A DNA stretch of 12,862 nucleotides from positions 1-12,862 of the forward strand of contig JACQJK010000056.1 in the NCBI GenBank assembly GCA_016205055.1, in the 5' to 3' direction. The DNA comes from Candidatus Doudnabacteria bacterium. GTDB taxonomy: Bacteria; Patescibacteriota; Doudnabacteria; UBA920; 2-01-FULL-50-11. Shown in pieces: positions 1-7,053 of the stretch (within the stretch, counting starts at the first letter, position 1; each line of letters begins with the position of its first letter). The position numbers were made by a program, and so were the translations under genes. Below the pieces are notes generated by a model. That model saw nothing but the letters and a program-made list of their open reading frames with translations, made no database searches and was not told where the DNA came from.

Positions 1-30
1 AATTTTGAGATAGGCTCTAATTAAAAATAT

Positions 31-330
31 ATGAGTAGTAATATCGATGTCAATCCCGAGAGTGATCCAAGAGAATTAGAAAGCTTTAAAATGACCGCCA
101 AAGCGAGCATTGAGGCGCATAAGAGAATGGGGCGTGATGTCGTCATTATGAACCCACAACCAAGCCAAGAACAGCCCGTGCTTGCTTATTTTGAGAAAAG
201 GGCCAATTTGGGGAAGCCAGGGTACGCTACTGAAGGGGAGGCCGTCTCGATAGATGATCCGAGGGCAATCGATCTGGTCGCCAAAGAGTTGATGCGGGCT
301 GAACGCAGAAAACAATCCGAATCTAAATAA
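31..330 (+). CDS. Hypothetical 99-aa soluble protein
   Basis: I do not recognise this protein. It is hydrophilic and charged, with no signal peptide, membrane segment or obvious catalytic motif. The N-terminal 20 residues are acidic, a central part has VVIMNPQPSQ near residues 37-46, and the C-terminus is a basic helix rich in Arg/Lys/Glu. The ATG at 31 is preceded by A/T-rich sequence without a Shine-Dalgarno motif, as in most core genes of this window. The frame ends 12 bp before an intrinsic terminator (343-369), which supports a real transcribed gene. It converges on the glycosyltransferase at 565-2424. The window begins only 30 bp upstream, so its promoter and any operon partners are not visible. 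Confidence 0.7.
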   Translation: MSSNIDVNPESDPRELESFKMTAKASIEAHKRMGRDVVIMNPQPSQEQPVLAYFEKRANLGKPGYATEGEAVSIDDPRAIDLVAKELMRAERRKQSESK

Positions 331-342
331 AATTGTTGATCG

Positions 343-369
343 AAAAACCCTCGCTTGCGGGGTTTTTTT
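343..369 (+). terminator. Intrinsic terminator, probably bidirectional
   Basis: An A5 tract plus CCC, then TCGC-TT-GC, then GGGG and a T7 run. CCC/GGG and CGC/GCG can pair with a bulged T. The A tract opposite the T tract means it can also act on minus-strand transcripts arriving from the gene at 565-2424. It lies 12 bp after the stop at 330. Confidence 0.75.
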
Positions 370-406
370 AGCGAGTGAAGTAAACAACCCCGCCCCACAC
401 TCATTT

Positions 407-531
407 TGAATTACGAAACCGCCAAAATTTTATCTCCTGACCTGCCTAGTCGAACGAAGGATAAAACGTTGGGTTAACTGCGAAAACTAGCCTTCGACAA
501 GTTCAGGCAGTAACTTATGTTTCGTAATTCA
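407..531. repeat. REP-like composite inverted-repeat element
   Basis: A perfect 13-bp inverted repeat (TGAATTACGAAAC at 407-419, GTTTCGTAATTCA at 519-531) encloses 99 bp. Inside are two further inverted arms: CTGCCTAGTCGAACGAAGG at 442-460 and CCTTCGACAAGTTCAGGCAG at 491-510. They share the blocks CTGCCT/AGGCAG and CGAAGG/CCTTCG. Motifs of the CCTTCGACAAG-TCAGG type are known as dispersed intergenic repeats in many bacteria. Nothing here codes for protein. The element fills most of the gap between two convergent genes and could fold into a long cruciform or help end transcription. Confidence 0.6.
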
Positions 532-564
532 TAGTCACTCAGCTTACGCCCGCGGCAGTGGCGC

Positions 565-2424
565 TTACCTCACTCGGTAAACCAGAATCGAGTTGCCGAT
601 GATGGCGTAGGGTTTTTGAAACCGCAGCCAATCGTAGTCCGGCTCGTTGAAGCGCTCCGCGTAAAATTTCGCGTTTTGTAAAAAAGTCACTGAAACCGCG
701 ATCCATCCGACGGTTGGGCCGTTTTTACTGTGCCATTCCTGATAAACCGATCCTGCGCAGTCATAACCGGACGAAGTGCGGACCAACAAGCCGTTTTGGT
801 CATATTTGCGGTGACAAAAGTAATACTTCGGTTCTCCGCCGCCGAAGTAATCGAGTTTTATCCTTTCGACTTCCGGGTGTGCGGTCAGCCAAACGCCCAG
901 GCGTTTGAGATCTTGACCCCAGTCAACGTTGGAGTCGGTGAAGTACCAGTAGGCGTTTTTGCCGCCGCCGATACTTTCGTTGTGATAAGACAAAAAATTC
1001 GGGTAAGCAAGCAAGGTGCCGGCTCCGTACCAAAACAGCAGCAAGGCAAGAAACCCGGCCGCCATTTTTTTTCCGATGGAGGTCTCGAAACCGGCAAAAA
1101 ATTTAACGATCGCCACGGCCACGAGCAGTTCAATTAAAGGCAGAATCGGGAAGAGGTGACGGATGCCCAAGTTGAGATTTCCCGCAACGCTGATTCCGGC
1201 GTAGTAAAGCACGAAGGTAAGATAGACGAGTTTGTGGGGTTCTTGCGCGATAAAGCTCTTGGTTTTTTGCCAGTAAGTTCTGATGGGGTTTTTAAAAAGG
1301 TTCTTTATGCTTATGGTTAATGCCAGACACAGCAACAACAAGAGCGGGATAGGAGTTTTTAAAAGGTAGGAGATCGGGAAGTACCATTTAAAGCTTTGAT
1401 TGCTGACTTGGCCTAAAAAGTAAGTGGTGTTCCCGCCGGCGACGCGGCCGAACACCATGGCCACACCCAAAATATATTGAGAAAGCGGCTGGGTGACTTT
1501 GTTCCAAGATAGTTCGGACAGTACCGAGCGCACGGTTTGGAATTTCTCGTGAGGAAGCGAGGTATTAATCAGTTCGATTTGTTTTTCCGGCGGAAAGTTC
1601 AGGGTATGCGGCGCGTAAAAAATCCAGACCGTTGCGATCATCAGAATCACCATCGCCGCGTAACAGGTCGCAAGCAAGTACGTTTTTTTGAGCGTTGGTG
1701 TTTTTATTTTTTCACTTCCCCAAATGCGCAAGCGCGCAAGATTTTTGCGAGTAAACAATAAAAACCCGAGGTGAACAAGAAAAAAGGGCAGCAGCAAGAC
1801 GGCGGAAAATTTGGCGGCTTGCGCCGCGGCCAGCGCCAGGATCGCCCAGAAGAGCCGGCCGAGGGTCGGTTTTGCGAGAAAACTAGCAAAAGTGGTTAAA
1901 GCCAGAAAAGTAAACAGCGCAATTCCCAGGTCCGTGGTTACCAGGTGGTTATGCGCTAAAAAGTTAGGGGAGAGCGCGTAGAAGAACAGGGTTAAGAGCG
2001 CCGGCGCAGTGCCAAAGTTTTTCCTGGTAAAAATGTACAAACACCAGCCAAAAATAAGCGCCAGCAACAAAATGGGCAGGCGAGCCAGCAATAACATCAA
2101 ATCCGCGTTGTTGCCGTAGTGATACAGAAAATGCCAGCCGGCTTCCCACTGGCCGTTGACATCTGTTGTCCAGGATGGATGATCGGTAGGAAACCGGAGC
2201 GGCACCAGTTTCAAAAATAAACCGGAAAGGTCTTTGATCAGCGGAGGATGCTCGGGATTTAAACGGTAGTCGCCGAAATTAACATAACTGTAGCCGGCGG
2301 GAATGTGCGCGATCTCGTCAACAATTGCCGAGTCCTCCGTCATCGCGCCCAAGCTTAAGAAAAAAGTCAGTAACAGGAGCGAACCGACAATGAGCCGGCG
2401 GTGATTTTCCAGAAGAGATTCCAT
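565..2424 (-). CDS. GT39/PMT-type membrane glycosyltransferase
   Basis: A 619-aa polytopic membrane protein that resembles bacterial protein-mannosyltransferase-like enzymes (GT39/PMT family), which move a sugar from a polyprenyl-phosphate carrier to a protein or glycan outside the membrane. After a first membrane helix (about residues 11-28) the first outer loop carries the acidic pair D36-E37 (IVDEIAHIPAGYSY) and DYRLNPEHPPL at 52-62, the family's catalytic-loop pattern. About ten hydrophobic helices follow. NLGIRHLFPILPL lies in the second half, and a soluble C-terminal part contains DSNVDWGQDL (497-506), typical of these bacterial proteins. The ATG at 2424 has no SD, but it is the first start ahead of the first membrane helix. 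It is divergent from the GT2/WecA operon, so a joint role in surface glycosylation is likely. Acceptor and donor cannot be told from sequence. Confidence 0.88.
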   Translation of the reverse strand: MESLLENHRRLIVGSLLLLTFFLSLGAMTEDSAIVDEIAHIPAGYSYVNFGDYRLNPEHPPLIKDLSGLFLKLVPLRFPTDHPSWTTDVNGQWEAGWHFLYHYGNNADLMLLLARLPILLLALIFGWCLYIFTRKNFGTAPALLTLFFYALSPNFLAHNHLVTTDLGIALFTFLALTTFASFLAKPTLGRLFWAILALAAAQAAKFSAVLLLPFFLVHLGFLLFTRKNLARLRIWGSEKIKTPTLKKTYLLATCYAAMVILMIATVWIFYAPHTLNFPPEKQIELINTSLPHEKFQTVRSVLSELSWNKVTQPLSQYILGVAMVFGRVAGGNTTYFLGQVSNQSFKWYFPISYLLKTPIPLLLLLCLALTISIKNLFKNPIRTYWQKTKSFIAQEPHKLVYLTFVLYYAGISVAGNLNLGIRHLFPILPLIELLVAVAIVKFFAGFETSIGKKMAAGFLALLLFWYGAGTLLAYPNFLSYHNESIGGGKNAYWYFTDSNVDWGQDLKRLGVWLTAHPEVERIKLDYFGGGEPKYYFCHRKYDQNGLLVRTSSGYDCAGSVYQEWHSKNGPTVGWIAVSVTFLQNAKFYAERFNEPDYDWLRFQKPYAIIGNSILVYRVR

Positions 2425-2454
2425 AGAAGCGAAGTTTACGCTAAGACCGGACGC

Positions 2455-2484
2455 TTGTGAACCTAGTATAATTTTTAGTATACT
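2455..2484 (+). promoter_or_regulatory. Promoter for the plus-strand glycan operon
   Basis: TTGTGA at 2455-2460, an 18-bp spacer, then TATACT at 2479-2484. The same hexamer pair and spacing occur upstream of dnaB (10543-10572). The predicted start is near 2491, giving a leader of about 60 nt to the ATG at 2551. The -10 box overlaps the palindrome AGTATACT shared with the divergent minus-strand promoter. Confidence 0.5.
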
Positions 2485-2505
2485 TGGGTTTGATGGGTGT
2501 GTTGA
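2477..2505 (-). promoter_or_regulatory. Candidate divergent promoter for the GT39 gene
   Basis: Read on the minus strand: TCAACA (2505-2500), 17 bp, TATACT (2482-2477). The -10 sits on the same AGTATACT palindrome (2477-2484) as the plus-strand promoter, so the two polymerases would compete. The -35 matches the consensus only moderately. Confidence 0.35.
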
Positions 2506-2550
2506 CGTCTAGAAAAAACCGGGGAAGTGTTTGATATTCTAAAAGGAAAT

Positions 2551-2913
2551 ATGGACGCGTTATCTTATATTCGTCGAATTTTTTTTTCAGATCGCACCGC
2601 CATGAGACTCTTAGCGGTGGGTTTTGTCATTAACATTATAATGTTCTTCGCCGTCGCGATCAAGATTGCGGAAGGAAACAAGACAATTCCTCTGCACTTT
2701 AACGTGATTTACGGGATCGAGTTTGTCGGCAGTAATTTGCTTCTTTTGCAAATACCCATTTTAGGCTTGGTCGTTTTGATCTTAAACGGCTATTTATCTA
2801 AAAGGATTTTCAAGTTCGATCGGGTGTTGGCTTTAGCGGTGAATTTCGCGGCGATTTTGGTACAGCTTTTTTTGGCCATTGGACTTGCGAACATTGTCTG
2901 GTTTAACCGCTAA
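2551..2913 (+). CDS. Small three-helix membrane protein, unknown
   Basis: A 120-aa integral membrane protein with about three hydrophobic helices (residues 18-40, 61-83 and 91-117). A short loop carries TIPLHFNVIYGIEFVG (45-60), loosely reminiscent of the 'IP.HWN..G' loop of DUF1648-type proteins; that link is only a resemblance. The chosen start is the ATG at 2551, preceded by AAAGGA three bases upstream. An in-frame GTG at 2527 would add eight residues but has GGGGA directly abutting it, a poor position. It is the first gene of the operon and ends 5 bp before the GT2 gene, so it may be a partner or anchor of the glycosyltransferase machinery. No catalytic residues can be seen. Confidence 0.75.
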   Translation: MDALSYIRRIFFSDRTAMRLLAVGFVINIIMFFAVAIKIAEGNKTIPLHFNVIYGIEFVGSNLLLLQIPILGLVVLILNGYLSKRIFKFDRVLALAVNFAAILVQLFLAIGLANIVWFNR

Positions 2914-2918
2914 CGGTC

Positions 2919-4733
2919 ATGCACCCTCCTAAGCCGACACTCTACCGAATTTTGGAATGTATTCCCGGAGGACTTTCCTGGGCGACTTTTTTGGCGGCAA
3001 TCATTTTGTCCTACTTCCAGCCGGTGGTTGTTGCGATTTTTATTATTTTATTCGATCTTTATTGGCTGTTTAAGGCAGTCAACATTCTTTTTCACCTTTT
3101 CTACACCTACCGAAAAATCAATTTGCACGGCCGTTACGATTGGCTTGCAAAGTGTCGCGCGCTTGCGTCCCCGCCCGCACTCATCGCGGCACTTACCGCG
3201 CGCTTGCGCGAACCGCAGCTGTCTTCTCGGGAGCGAGATGATTTAAATGAGGAGTTAGAGCGGCTGACCCGTCTGCCGCCGCAAAGCAAACTGGATTTTG
3301 TCAAAATCTACCACGCGATTATTTTGCCGACGGTCTGGGAATCGCACCAGGTGCTTGCCGCCTCGATTGATTCTTATTTGGCCTGCAACTATCCCAAAGA
3401 GCGGTTAATCTTGGTGTTGGCTTGCGAGGAGCGAGCGGGTCGTCACGCAAACGAGATTGCCCAGTATGTTCTGGACAAGTACCAAGATAAGTTTCAAAAA
3501 GTTCTAACGAGTTTTCATCCTGACGCTATAGCGGGCGAGGCGCGCACGAAAGGGTCCAACATTACCTATGCTGCCAAGCAACTAGTGCAGTATATTGATC
3601 GTCTTGCAGTACCTTATAGCGACGTCATCGTTTCGGCTTTTGACGCCGACACCATCGTTCGCCCCGACTACTTTGCCCAGCTCACTTACACTTTTTTGAC
3701 CACCTCCCGCCCGACTCGAACTTCTTACCAGCCCGTTCCGCTTTACAACAACAACATCTGGGACGCGCCGGCCGCCAATCGGTTAGTGGCGATCAACAGC
3801 AGTTTTTGGCAAATGGTGGAATCCTCCCGCGCCGATCGCCTGGTCACCTTTTCTTCCCATTCCATGAGTTTGCAGGCGTTGGTCGAAGCGGACTTCTGGC
3901 CGGTGGACGCGATTTCGGAAGATTCACAGATTTTTTGGCGCTGTCTTTTGCATTACCGCGGAGATTACACCGTAGTGCCGTTGTTTACCACGGTTTCCTT
4001 GGACGCCGTGGCTTTGGGGTCATATTTTAAATCCCTGGCAGGGCAGTACAAGCAGAATCGTCGTTGGGCTTGGGGCGTGATTGATTTTCCTTACGTGGTT
4101 TACGGTTTTTTGCGGGTAACCGGAATCCCCTTATGGAAAAAGTTTGTGTACGGCTACCGGCTTTTGGAGGGGCATTACTTTTGGGCCACGGCCGCCGTGA
4201 TGATCGCATTCTTGGGCTGGCTGCCTTTAGCGTTGGGCAGAGCGAGAATAGAAAATCAAGTTTTCGCGTTTAACCTGCCCCAGGTCACCGGAACAATCAT
4301 GACCCTGTCCACTTTGCTGCTGATTTTTTTCGTCGCCATCTACTTTAACCTTTTACCCAACCGACCAAAGCGTTACGGCATCTTGCGGTCGTTTGCCATG
4401 TTAATCCAATGGATTCTCGTACCCTTATCGTCCATTATTTTCGGTTCGATTCCGGCGCTTGACGCCCAGACTCGGCTGATGCTGGGTAAATATCTTGAGT
4501 TTTGGGTTACGCCCAAAGTCAGAGGATTACCCGCGAGCACTGACTTGGGTTTTGACAGAATGGCGGACCGGAATAGGACTTACGCGTTTGAGCCAAGTTC
4601 GAGGCAAAACCGAGGATTTGGCCGAAGCCGTAGTGACCTACGGCAAGGCCGAACCGCAGGTTTTAACGAAGAAATTGGCTCAAACCCGCTTCCAAGCCCG
4701 GCTCCGCCGGGCAAAGGAGCGGGAAGCGCGTAA
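2919..4733 (+). CDS. GT2 family membrane glycosyltransferase, likely 3' frameshift
   Basis: A 604-aa inner-membrane GT-A fold glycosyltransferase of the cellulose-synthase-like GT2 group, which uses a nucleotide sugar in the cytoplasm. Two N-terminal helices (about 18-65) are followed by a charged helical insert (about 88-118). The catalytic domain has DAD at 242-244 (metal/nucleotide binding), SED with E334-D335 (general base region) and QNRRW at 379-383 (the QxxRW signature). Three or four helices follow (about 415-530). After residue ~560 the frame becomes a low-complexity Ser/Arg/Pro/Gly tail. In the +1 frame the same DNA gives a sensible charged helix ending at 4749. Removing one A of the AAAA run at 4606-4609 joins the two frames, so the true end is probably 4749. 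There is no SD; the start is 5 bp after the previous gene. Confidence 0.9.
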   Translation: MHPPKPTLYRILECIPGGLSWATFLAAIILSYFQPVVVAIFIILFDLYWLFKAVNILFHLFYTYRKINLHGRYDWLAKCRALASPPALIAALTARLREPQLSSRERDDLNEELERLTRLPPQSKLDFVKIYHAIILPTVWESHQVLAASIDSYLACNYPKERLILVLACEERAGRHANEIAQYVLDKYQDKFQKVLTSFHPDAIAGEARTKGSNITYAAKQLVQYIDRLAVPYSDVIVSAFDADTIVRPDYFAQLTYTFLTTSRPTRTSYQPVPLYNNNIWDAPAANRLVAINSSFWQMVESSRADRLVTFSSHSMSLQALVEADFWPVDAISEDSQIFWRCLLHYRGDYTVVPLFTTVSLDAVALGSYFKSLAGQYKQNRRWAWGVIDFPYVVYGFLRVTGIPLWKKFVYGYRLLEGHYFWATAAVMIAFLGWLPLALGRARIENQVFAFNLPQVTGTIMTLSTLLLIFFVAIYFNLLPNRPKRYGILRSFAMLIQWILVPLSSIIFGSIPALDAQTRLMLGKYLEFWVTPKVRGLPASTDLGFDRMADRNRTYAFEPSSRQNRGFGRSRSDLRQGRTAGFNEEIGSNPLPSPAPPGKGAGSA

Positions 4734-4757
4734 GTCCTACGGAAATTAAAAACATAA

Positions 4758-5843
4758 ATGAACAGCGCTTTAGACACTCAATTCTTCTTCGCAGCTTTTT
4801 TCGCCGCCGTTTCATGCTCATTTGTGCTGACTTTTATCATCAGGAAGCTCGCCGTTAAGCTTCAAGTCATTGATTATCCCGACTTGCCCAGGAAAATTCA
4901 GCGCTCGCCGGTTCCGTCGCTTGGCGGACTGGCGATTTATTTGGCGTTCGGTTTCGTCGCTACCGTTTCTTGGTTGAGCTTCGGGCCATTCGGGAAATTC
5001 ATTTCCCCGGCTTATCTGGTTGGCATTTTAGTCGGCGGGTTGATTTTGATGCTCGGTGGCTATTTTGACGATCGTTATCGGCTCCCTCCCCGTTATTCCA
5101 TTATCGCGCCTGTTCTGTCAGCCATCGCGATTTTACTGGCGGGCGTTCAGTTATCTTATATCAATCATCCTTTGGGCGGAGCGCTGTTTTTGGATACTGT
5201 CAAGGTGTCCGGTTATCCGGTGTTTGGCGGGCTGTTCGTATTTTTGTGGGTTTTAGGCATGATTTACACCACCAAATTTTTGGACGGACTGGATGGCTTG
5301 GCTTCGGGTGTTTCGGTCATCGCGGCCGCCGTGCTTTTTTTTCTGTCCCGGATTCCCGCGGTGAACCAGCCGGATACCGCTTTGCTGGCGGTGATTTTTG
5401 CCGGAGCGACTTTGGGATTTTTGCCGTGGAATTTTCATCCGGCGAAAATTTTTTTGGGCGAAGGCGGGAGCACTTTTTTGGGCTTTATGATCGGGACTTT
5501 GTCCGTGATCGCCGGAGGGAAGATTGCCACCGCGCTATTGGTGATGGGCGTGCCTATTTTGGATGTGGCTTGGGTGATTTTACGGCGCATCGCCAACAAT
5601 TTTTCGCCTTTTGTCGGCGATAGAAAACATTTGCATTACCGGCTTTTAGACCTGGGCTTATCCCAGCGCCAAACCGTTTTGACGTTGTATTTTATTTCCG
5701 CGGCGTTCGGGGTTTCCGGTTTATTCTTGCAGTCCGCCGGGAAGCTGGTGGCTTTGTTTTTATTGCTGTCGGTCATGGTGGTCTTGGGCACTTTTGCGGT
5801 GCTGGCATATAATAAAAAAATGCGCAATGGCGATCCGAACTAG
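4758..5843 (+). CDS. WecA/TagO-type polyprenyl-phosphate sugar-1-P transferase
   Basis: A 361-aa polytopic membrane enzyme of the MraY/WecA (PNPT, glycosyltransferase 4) family. It links a sugar-1-phosphate, commonly HexNAc-1-P, to undecaprenyl phosphate and so starts a lipid-linked glycan. Visible signatures are DYPDLPRK with SPVPSLGGLA near the N-terminus, the Asp pair D104-D105 (FDDRYRLPPR), LDGLDG at 175-180 with D176 and D179, GEGGSTFLG beginning at 234, and HLHYRL at 291-296, matching the WecA HxHxR loop. There are about ten membrane helices. The third catalytic Asp of the family ('GDxGS') is Glu here (E235). WecA/TagO-like is favoured over MraY because of the HLHxRL loop. It has no SD, follows the GT2 gene and overlaps the next gene by 17 bp. 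Confidence 0.92.
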   Translation: MNSALDTQFFFAAFFAAVSCSFVLTFIIRKLAVKLQVIDYPDLPRKIQRSPVPSLGGLAIYLAFGFVATVSWLSFGPFGKFISPAYLVGILVGGLILMLGGYFDDRYRLPPRYSIIAPVLSAIAILLAGVQLSYINHPLGGALFLDTVKVSGYPVFGGLFVFLWVLGMIYTTKFLDGLDGLASGVSVIAAAVLFFLSRIPAVNQPDTALLAVIFAGATLGFLPWNFHPAKIFLGEGGSTFLGFMIGTLSVIAGGKIATALLVMGVPILDVAWVILRRIANNFSPFVGDRKHLHYRLLDLGLSQRQTVLTLYFISAAFGVSGLFLQSAGKLVALFLLLSVMVVLGTFAVLAYNKKMRNGDPN

Positions 5844-6330
5844 CACATTTTTTTCTGTGCAAAAAGTCGCGAAAATTTCGTTTCCGGTCCTTGCGCTTAT
5901 CCTACTTTCGGTTTCCTGCTCGCGCGAAAGCGCGTTTCCTGTGAATCCCGCGCGCGGCTCGGGTGGCAAAGTGATTATCAAAAATACGATCGTGCCGGTT
6001 GAGTTGGCCCAAACCCCGGAAGAAAGAAGGTTGGGATTGTCGCGCCGTAAAGAACTGTTAAGCGGCGAAGGCATGTTATTTATTTTTCCCGAAAAGGGCT
6101 ATCACTCTTTCTGGATGAAGGATATGAAATTTCCGCTTGATCTCGTGTGGATTGATGACGGTCGAATCGTGGGGATTGACCAACAGATTTATCCCGAGGA
6201 AAGTCGCGTTTTTAAAATTTACACGCCGCAAGAGCCCGTTTTTTACGTTTTGGAAATAAACGCGGGAGAAGCCAAGCGCAACGGTTGGGAGGTAGGGGAC
6301 GAGGTGGAGATAGTTTTGAGCCGTTACTGA
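5827..6330 (+). CDS. DUF192 family lipoprotein
   Basis: A 167-aa secreted DUF192 (COG1430) protein; the biochemical function of the family is unknown. A basic N-terminus and hydrophobic stretch (about 17-30) end in LSVSC with C31 as a plausible lipid-attachment cysteine. The DUF192 domain covers about 49-165, with QTPEERRLGLSRR (62-74), GMLFIF (82-87), FWMKDMKFPLDLVW (95-108) and a C-terminal VGDEVEIV strand. The ATG at 5827 is preferred because it puts the signal peptide at the N-terminus; an in-frame ATG at 5794 would add 11 residues deep inside the previous gene. It overlaps that gene by 17 bp in another frame, so translational coupling is likely. It is the last gene of the glycan operon. 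No clear terminator is seen before rplU. Confidence 0.88.
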   Translation: MAIRTSTFFSVQKVAKISFPVLALILLSVSCSRESAFPVNPARGSGGKVIIKNTIVPVELAQTPEERRLGLSRRKELLSGEGMLFIFPEKGYHSFWMKDMKFPLDLVWIDDGRIVGIDQQIYPEESRVFKIYTPQEPVFYVLEINAGEAKRNGWEVGDEVEIVLSRY

Positions 6331-6364
6331 AATTTTTTTTGGTGTCCCTTTTTTGACCGGGATC

Positions 6365-6393
6365 TTGTTGATTTTTAGAATTTTTGCTATCAT
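6365..6393 (+). promoter_or_regulatory. rplU promoter, extended -10
   Basis: TTGTTG (6365-6370), a 17-bp spacer, TATCAT (6388-6393), with TG at 6385-6386 one base before the -10. The predicted start is near 6400, about 30 nt before the rplU ATG. The leader shows no obvious L21-type regulatory fold. Confidence 0.6.
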
Positions 6394-6429
6394 CAACGAG
6401 TAAGTAATTTTAGAGAAACCTTATCAAGA

Positions 6430-6741
6430 ATGAAAATCGCGGTCATTGAAACCGGCGGCAAGCAGTATTTGGTGAAAGCCCAAGACAAACTTCGGGTGCC
6501 TTCGCTTGCAGCGGAAGCCGGAACAACCATTACTTTTGACAGAGTTTTGCTGCTGGCCCAAGACGAGAGCGCGCAAGTCGGCACGCCCTACGTTGCCGGC
6601 GCCAAAGCGGAAGCCAAAGTTTTAGCTCATGGCCGCGCCGATAAGGTTTTGGTCATGAAGTACCACAGCAAAACCCGGTACCGCCGCAAAAAGGGCCACC
6701 GACAGAAATTTACCGAAATCCAAGTAATGAAGATAGACTAG
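6430..6741 (+). CDS. rplU: 50S ribosomal protein bL21
   Basis: A 103-aa protein, the usual length for bL21, which binds 23S rRNA in the large subunit. The N-terminal IETGGKQYLVKAQD (residues 6-19), the central beta-barrel residues and the C-terminal KGHRQKFTEIQV (88-99) are diagnostic. The ATG at 6430 has only a weak purine stretch upstream and no real SD. In many bacteria rpmA (bL27) follows directly; here it does not. The gene is followed by a terminator and an unrelated accessory island on the other strand, so rplU appears monocistronic. Confidence 0.97.
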   Translation: MKIAVIETGGKQYLVKAQDKLRVPSLAAEAGTTITFDRVLLLAQDESAQVGTPYVAGAKAEAKVLAHGRADKVLVMKYHSKTRYRRKKGHRQKFTEIQVMKID

Positions 6742-6763
6742 GATGCATTGAAGATGCATTGAA
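6742..6763 (+). repeat. Tandem duplication of an 11-mer after rplU
   Basis: GATGCATTGAA occurs twice head to tail (6742-6752 and 6753-6763), starting one base after the rplU stop codon and ending just before its terminator. It is probably a small slippage duplication. Confidence 0.7.
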
Positions 6764-6767
6764 TCGC

Positions 6768-6803
6768 AAAAACCCGCCTGCGGCTAATGGCGCGGTTTTT
6801 TTT
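6768..6803 (+). terminator. Intrinsic terminator of rplU
   Basis: An A5-CCCGCC arm (6768-6778), a 10-nt loop, GGCGCGG with one bulged C, then T8 (6796-6803). It faces the minus-strand terminator that begins 4 bp further on. Confidence 0.85.
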
Positions 6804-6806
6804 CGT

Positions 6807-6837
6807 AAAAAAATCCCTCCGACTAGTCGCAGGGATT
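6807..6837 (-). terminator. Intrinsic terminator of the minus-strand island operon
   Basis: On the minus strand AATCCCT (6837-6831) pairs with AGGGATT (6818-6812), and the inner CGACTAGTCG (6820-6829) is itself palindromic. A T7 run follows (6813-6807). The stop codon of the 65-aa gene (6825-6823) lies inside the hairpin. Confidence 0.88.
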
Positions 6838-7020
6838 ACCGTCTGCGTCCACAAACGCGTTTGAGTGCTGCTGTCCTTTCACCGTGCCGACGCCGTCACA
6901 GGTGTGTCTTGGGTGTTTCGGGTTTTCGTGCCAGGGGATTTCGTAGCCCCGTTGTGCGTCGTAGGTGCACTCGAAAATCTGCTGGCAAACAGGACATCTG
7001 GCTTGTTTAGTGGCTGGCAA
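6823..7020 (-). CDS. 65-aa Cys/His-rich putative zinc-binding protein
   Basis: I do not recognise the family. The protein starts MPATKQARCPVC and holds C9-x2-C12, C18, then H31, H36, H39 and C41 (HENPKHPRHTC), a pattern that could bind one zinc in a ribbon-like fold. There is no membrane segment. The start is TTG at 7020, chosen because AAAGGAG lies seven bases upstream (minus strand, 7034-7028) and because it places the CxxC near the N-terminus. It follows the 200-aa gene by 33 bp on the same strand and ends inside a strong terminator, so the two form an operon. It could be a DNA- or RNA-binding accessory protein; that is inference only. Confidence 0.75.
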   Translation of the reverse strand: MPATKQARCPVCQQIFECTYDAQRGYEIPWHENPKHPRHTCDGVGTVKGQQHSNAFVDADGNPCD

Positions 7021-7027
7021 GCTTTGT

Positions 7028-7034
7028 CTCCTTT
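7028..7034 (-). promoter_or_regulatory. Strong SD supporting a TTG start
   Basis: AAAGGAG on the minus strand, seven bases before the TTG at 7020. It is one of the strongest SD motifs in the window and decides the start of the 65-aa gene. Confidence 0.75.
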
Positions 7035-7053
7035 GGTTTCGGGCGGGTGGTCG

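Noticed and set aside
4580..4777. 65-aa minus-strand ORF over the GT2 3' end
   Set aside because: Antisense to the GT2 tail and the start of the next gene; no SD and low-complexity composition.
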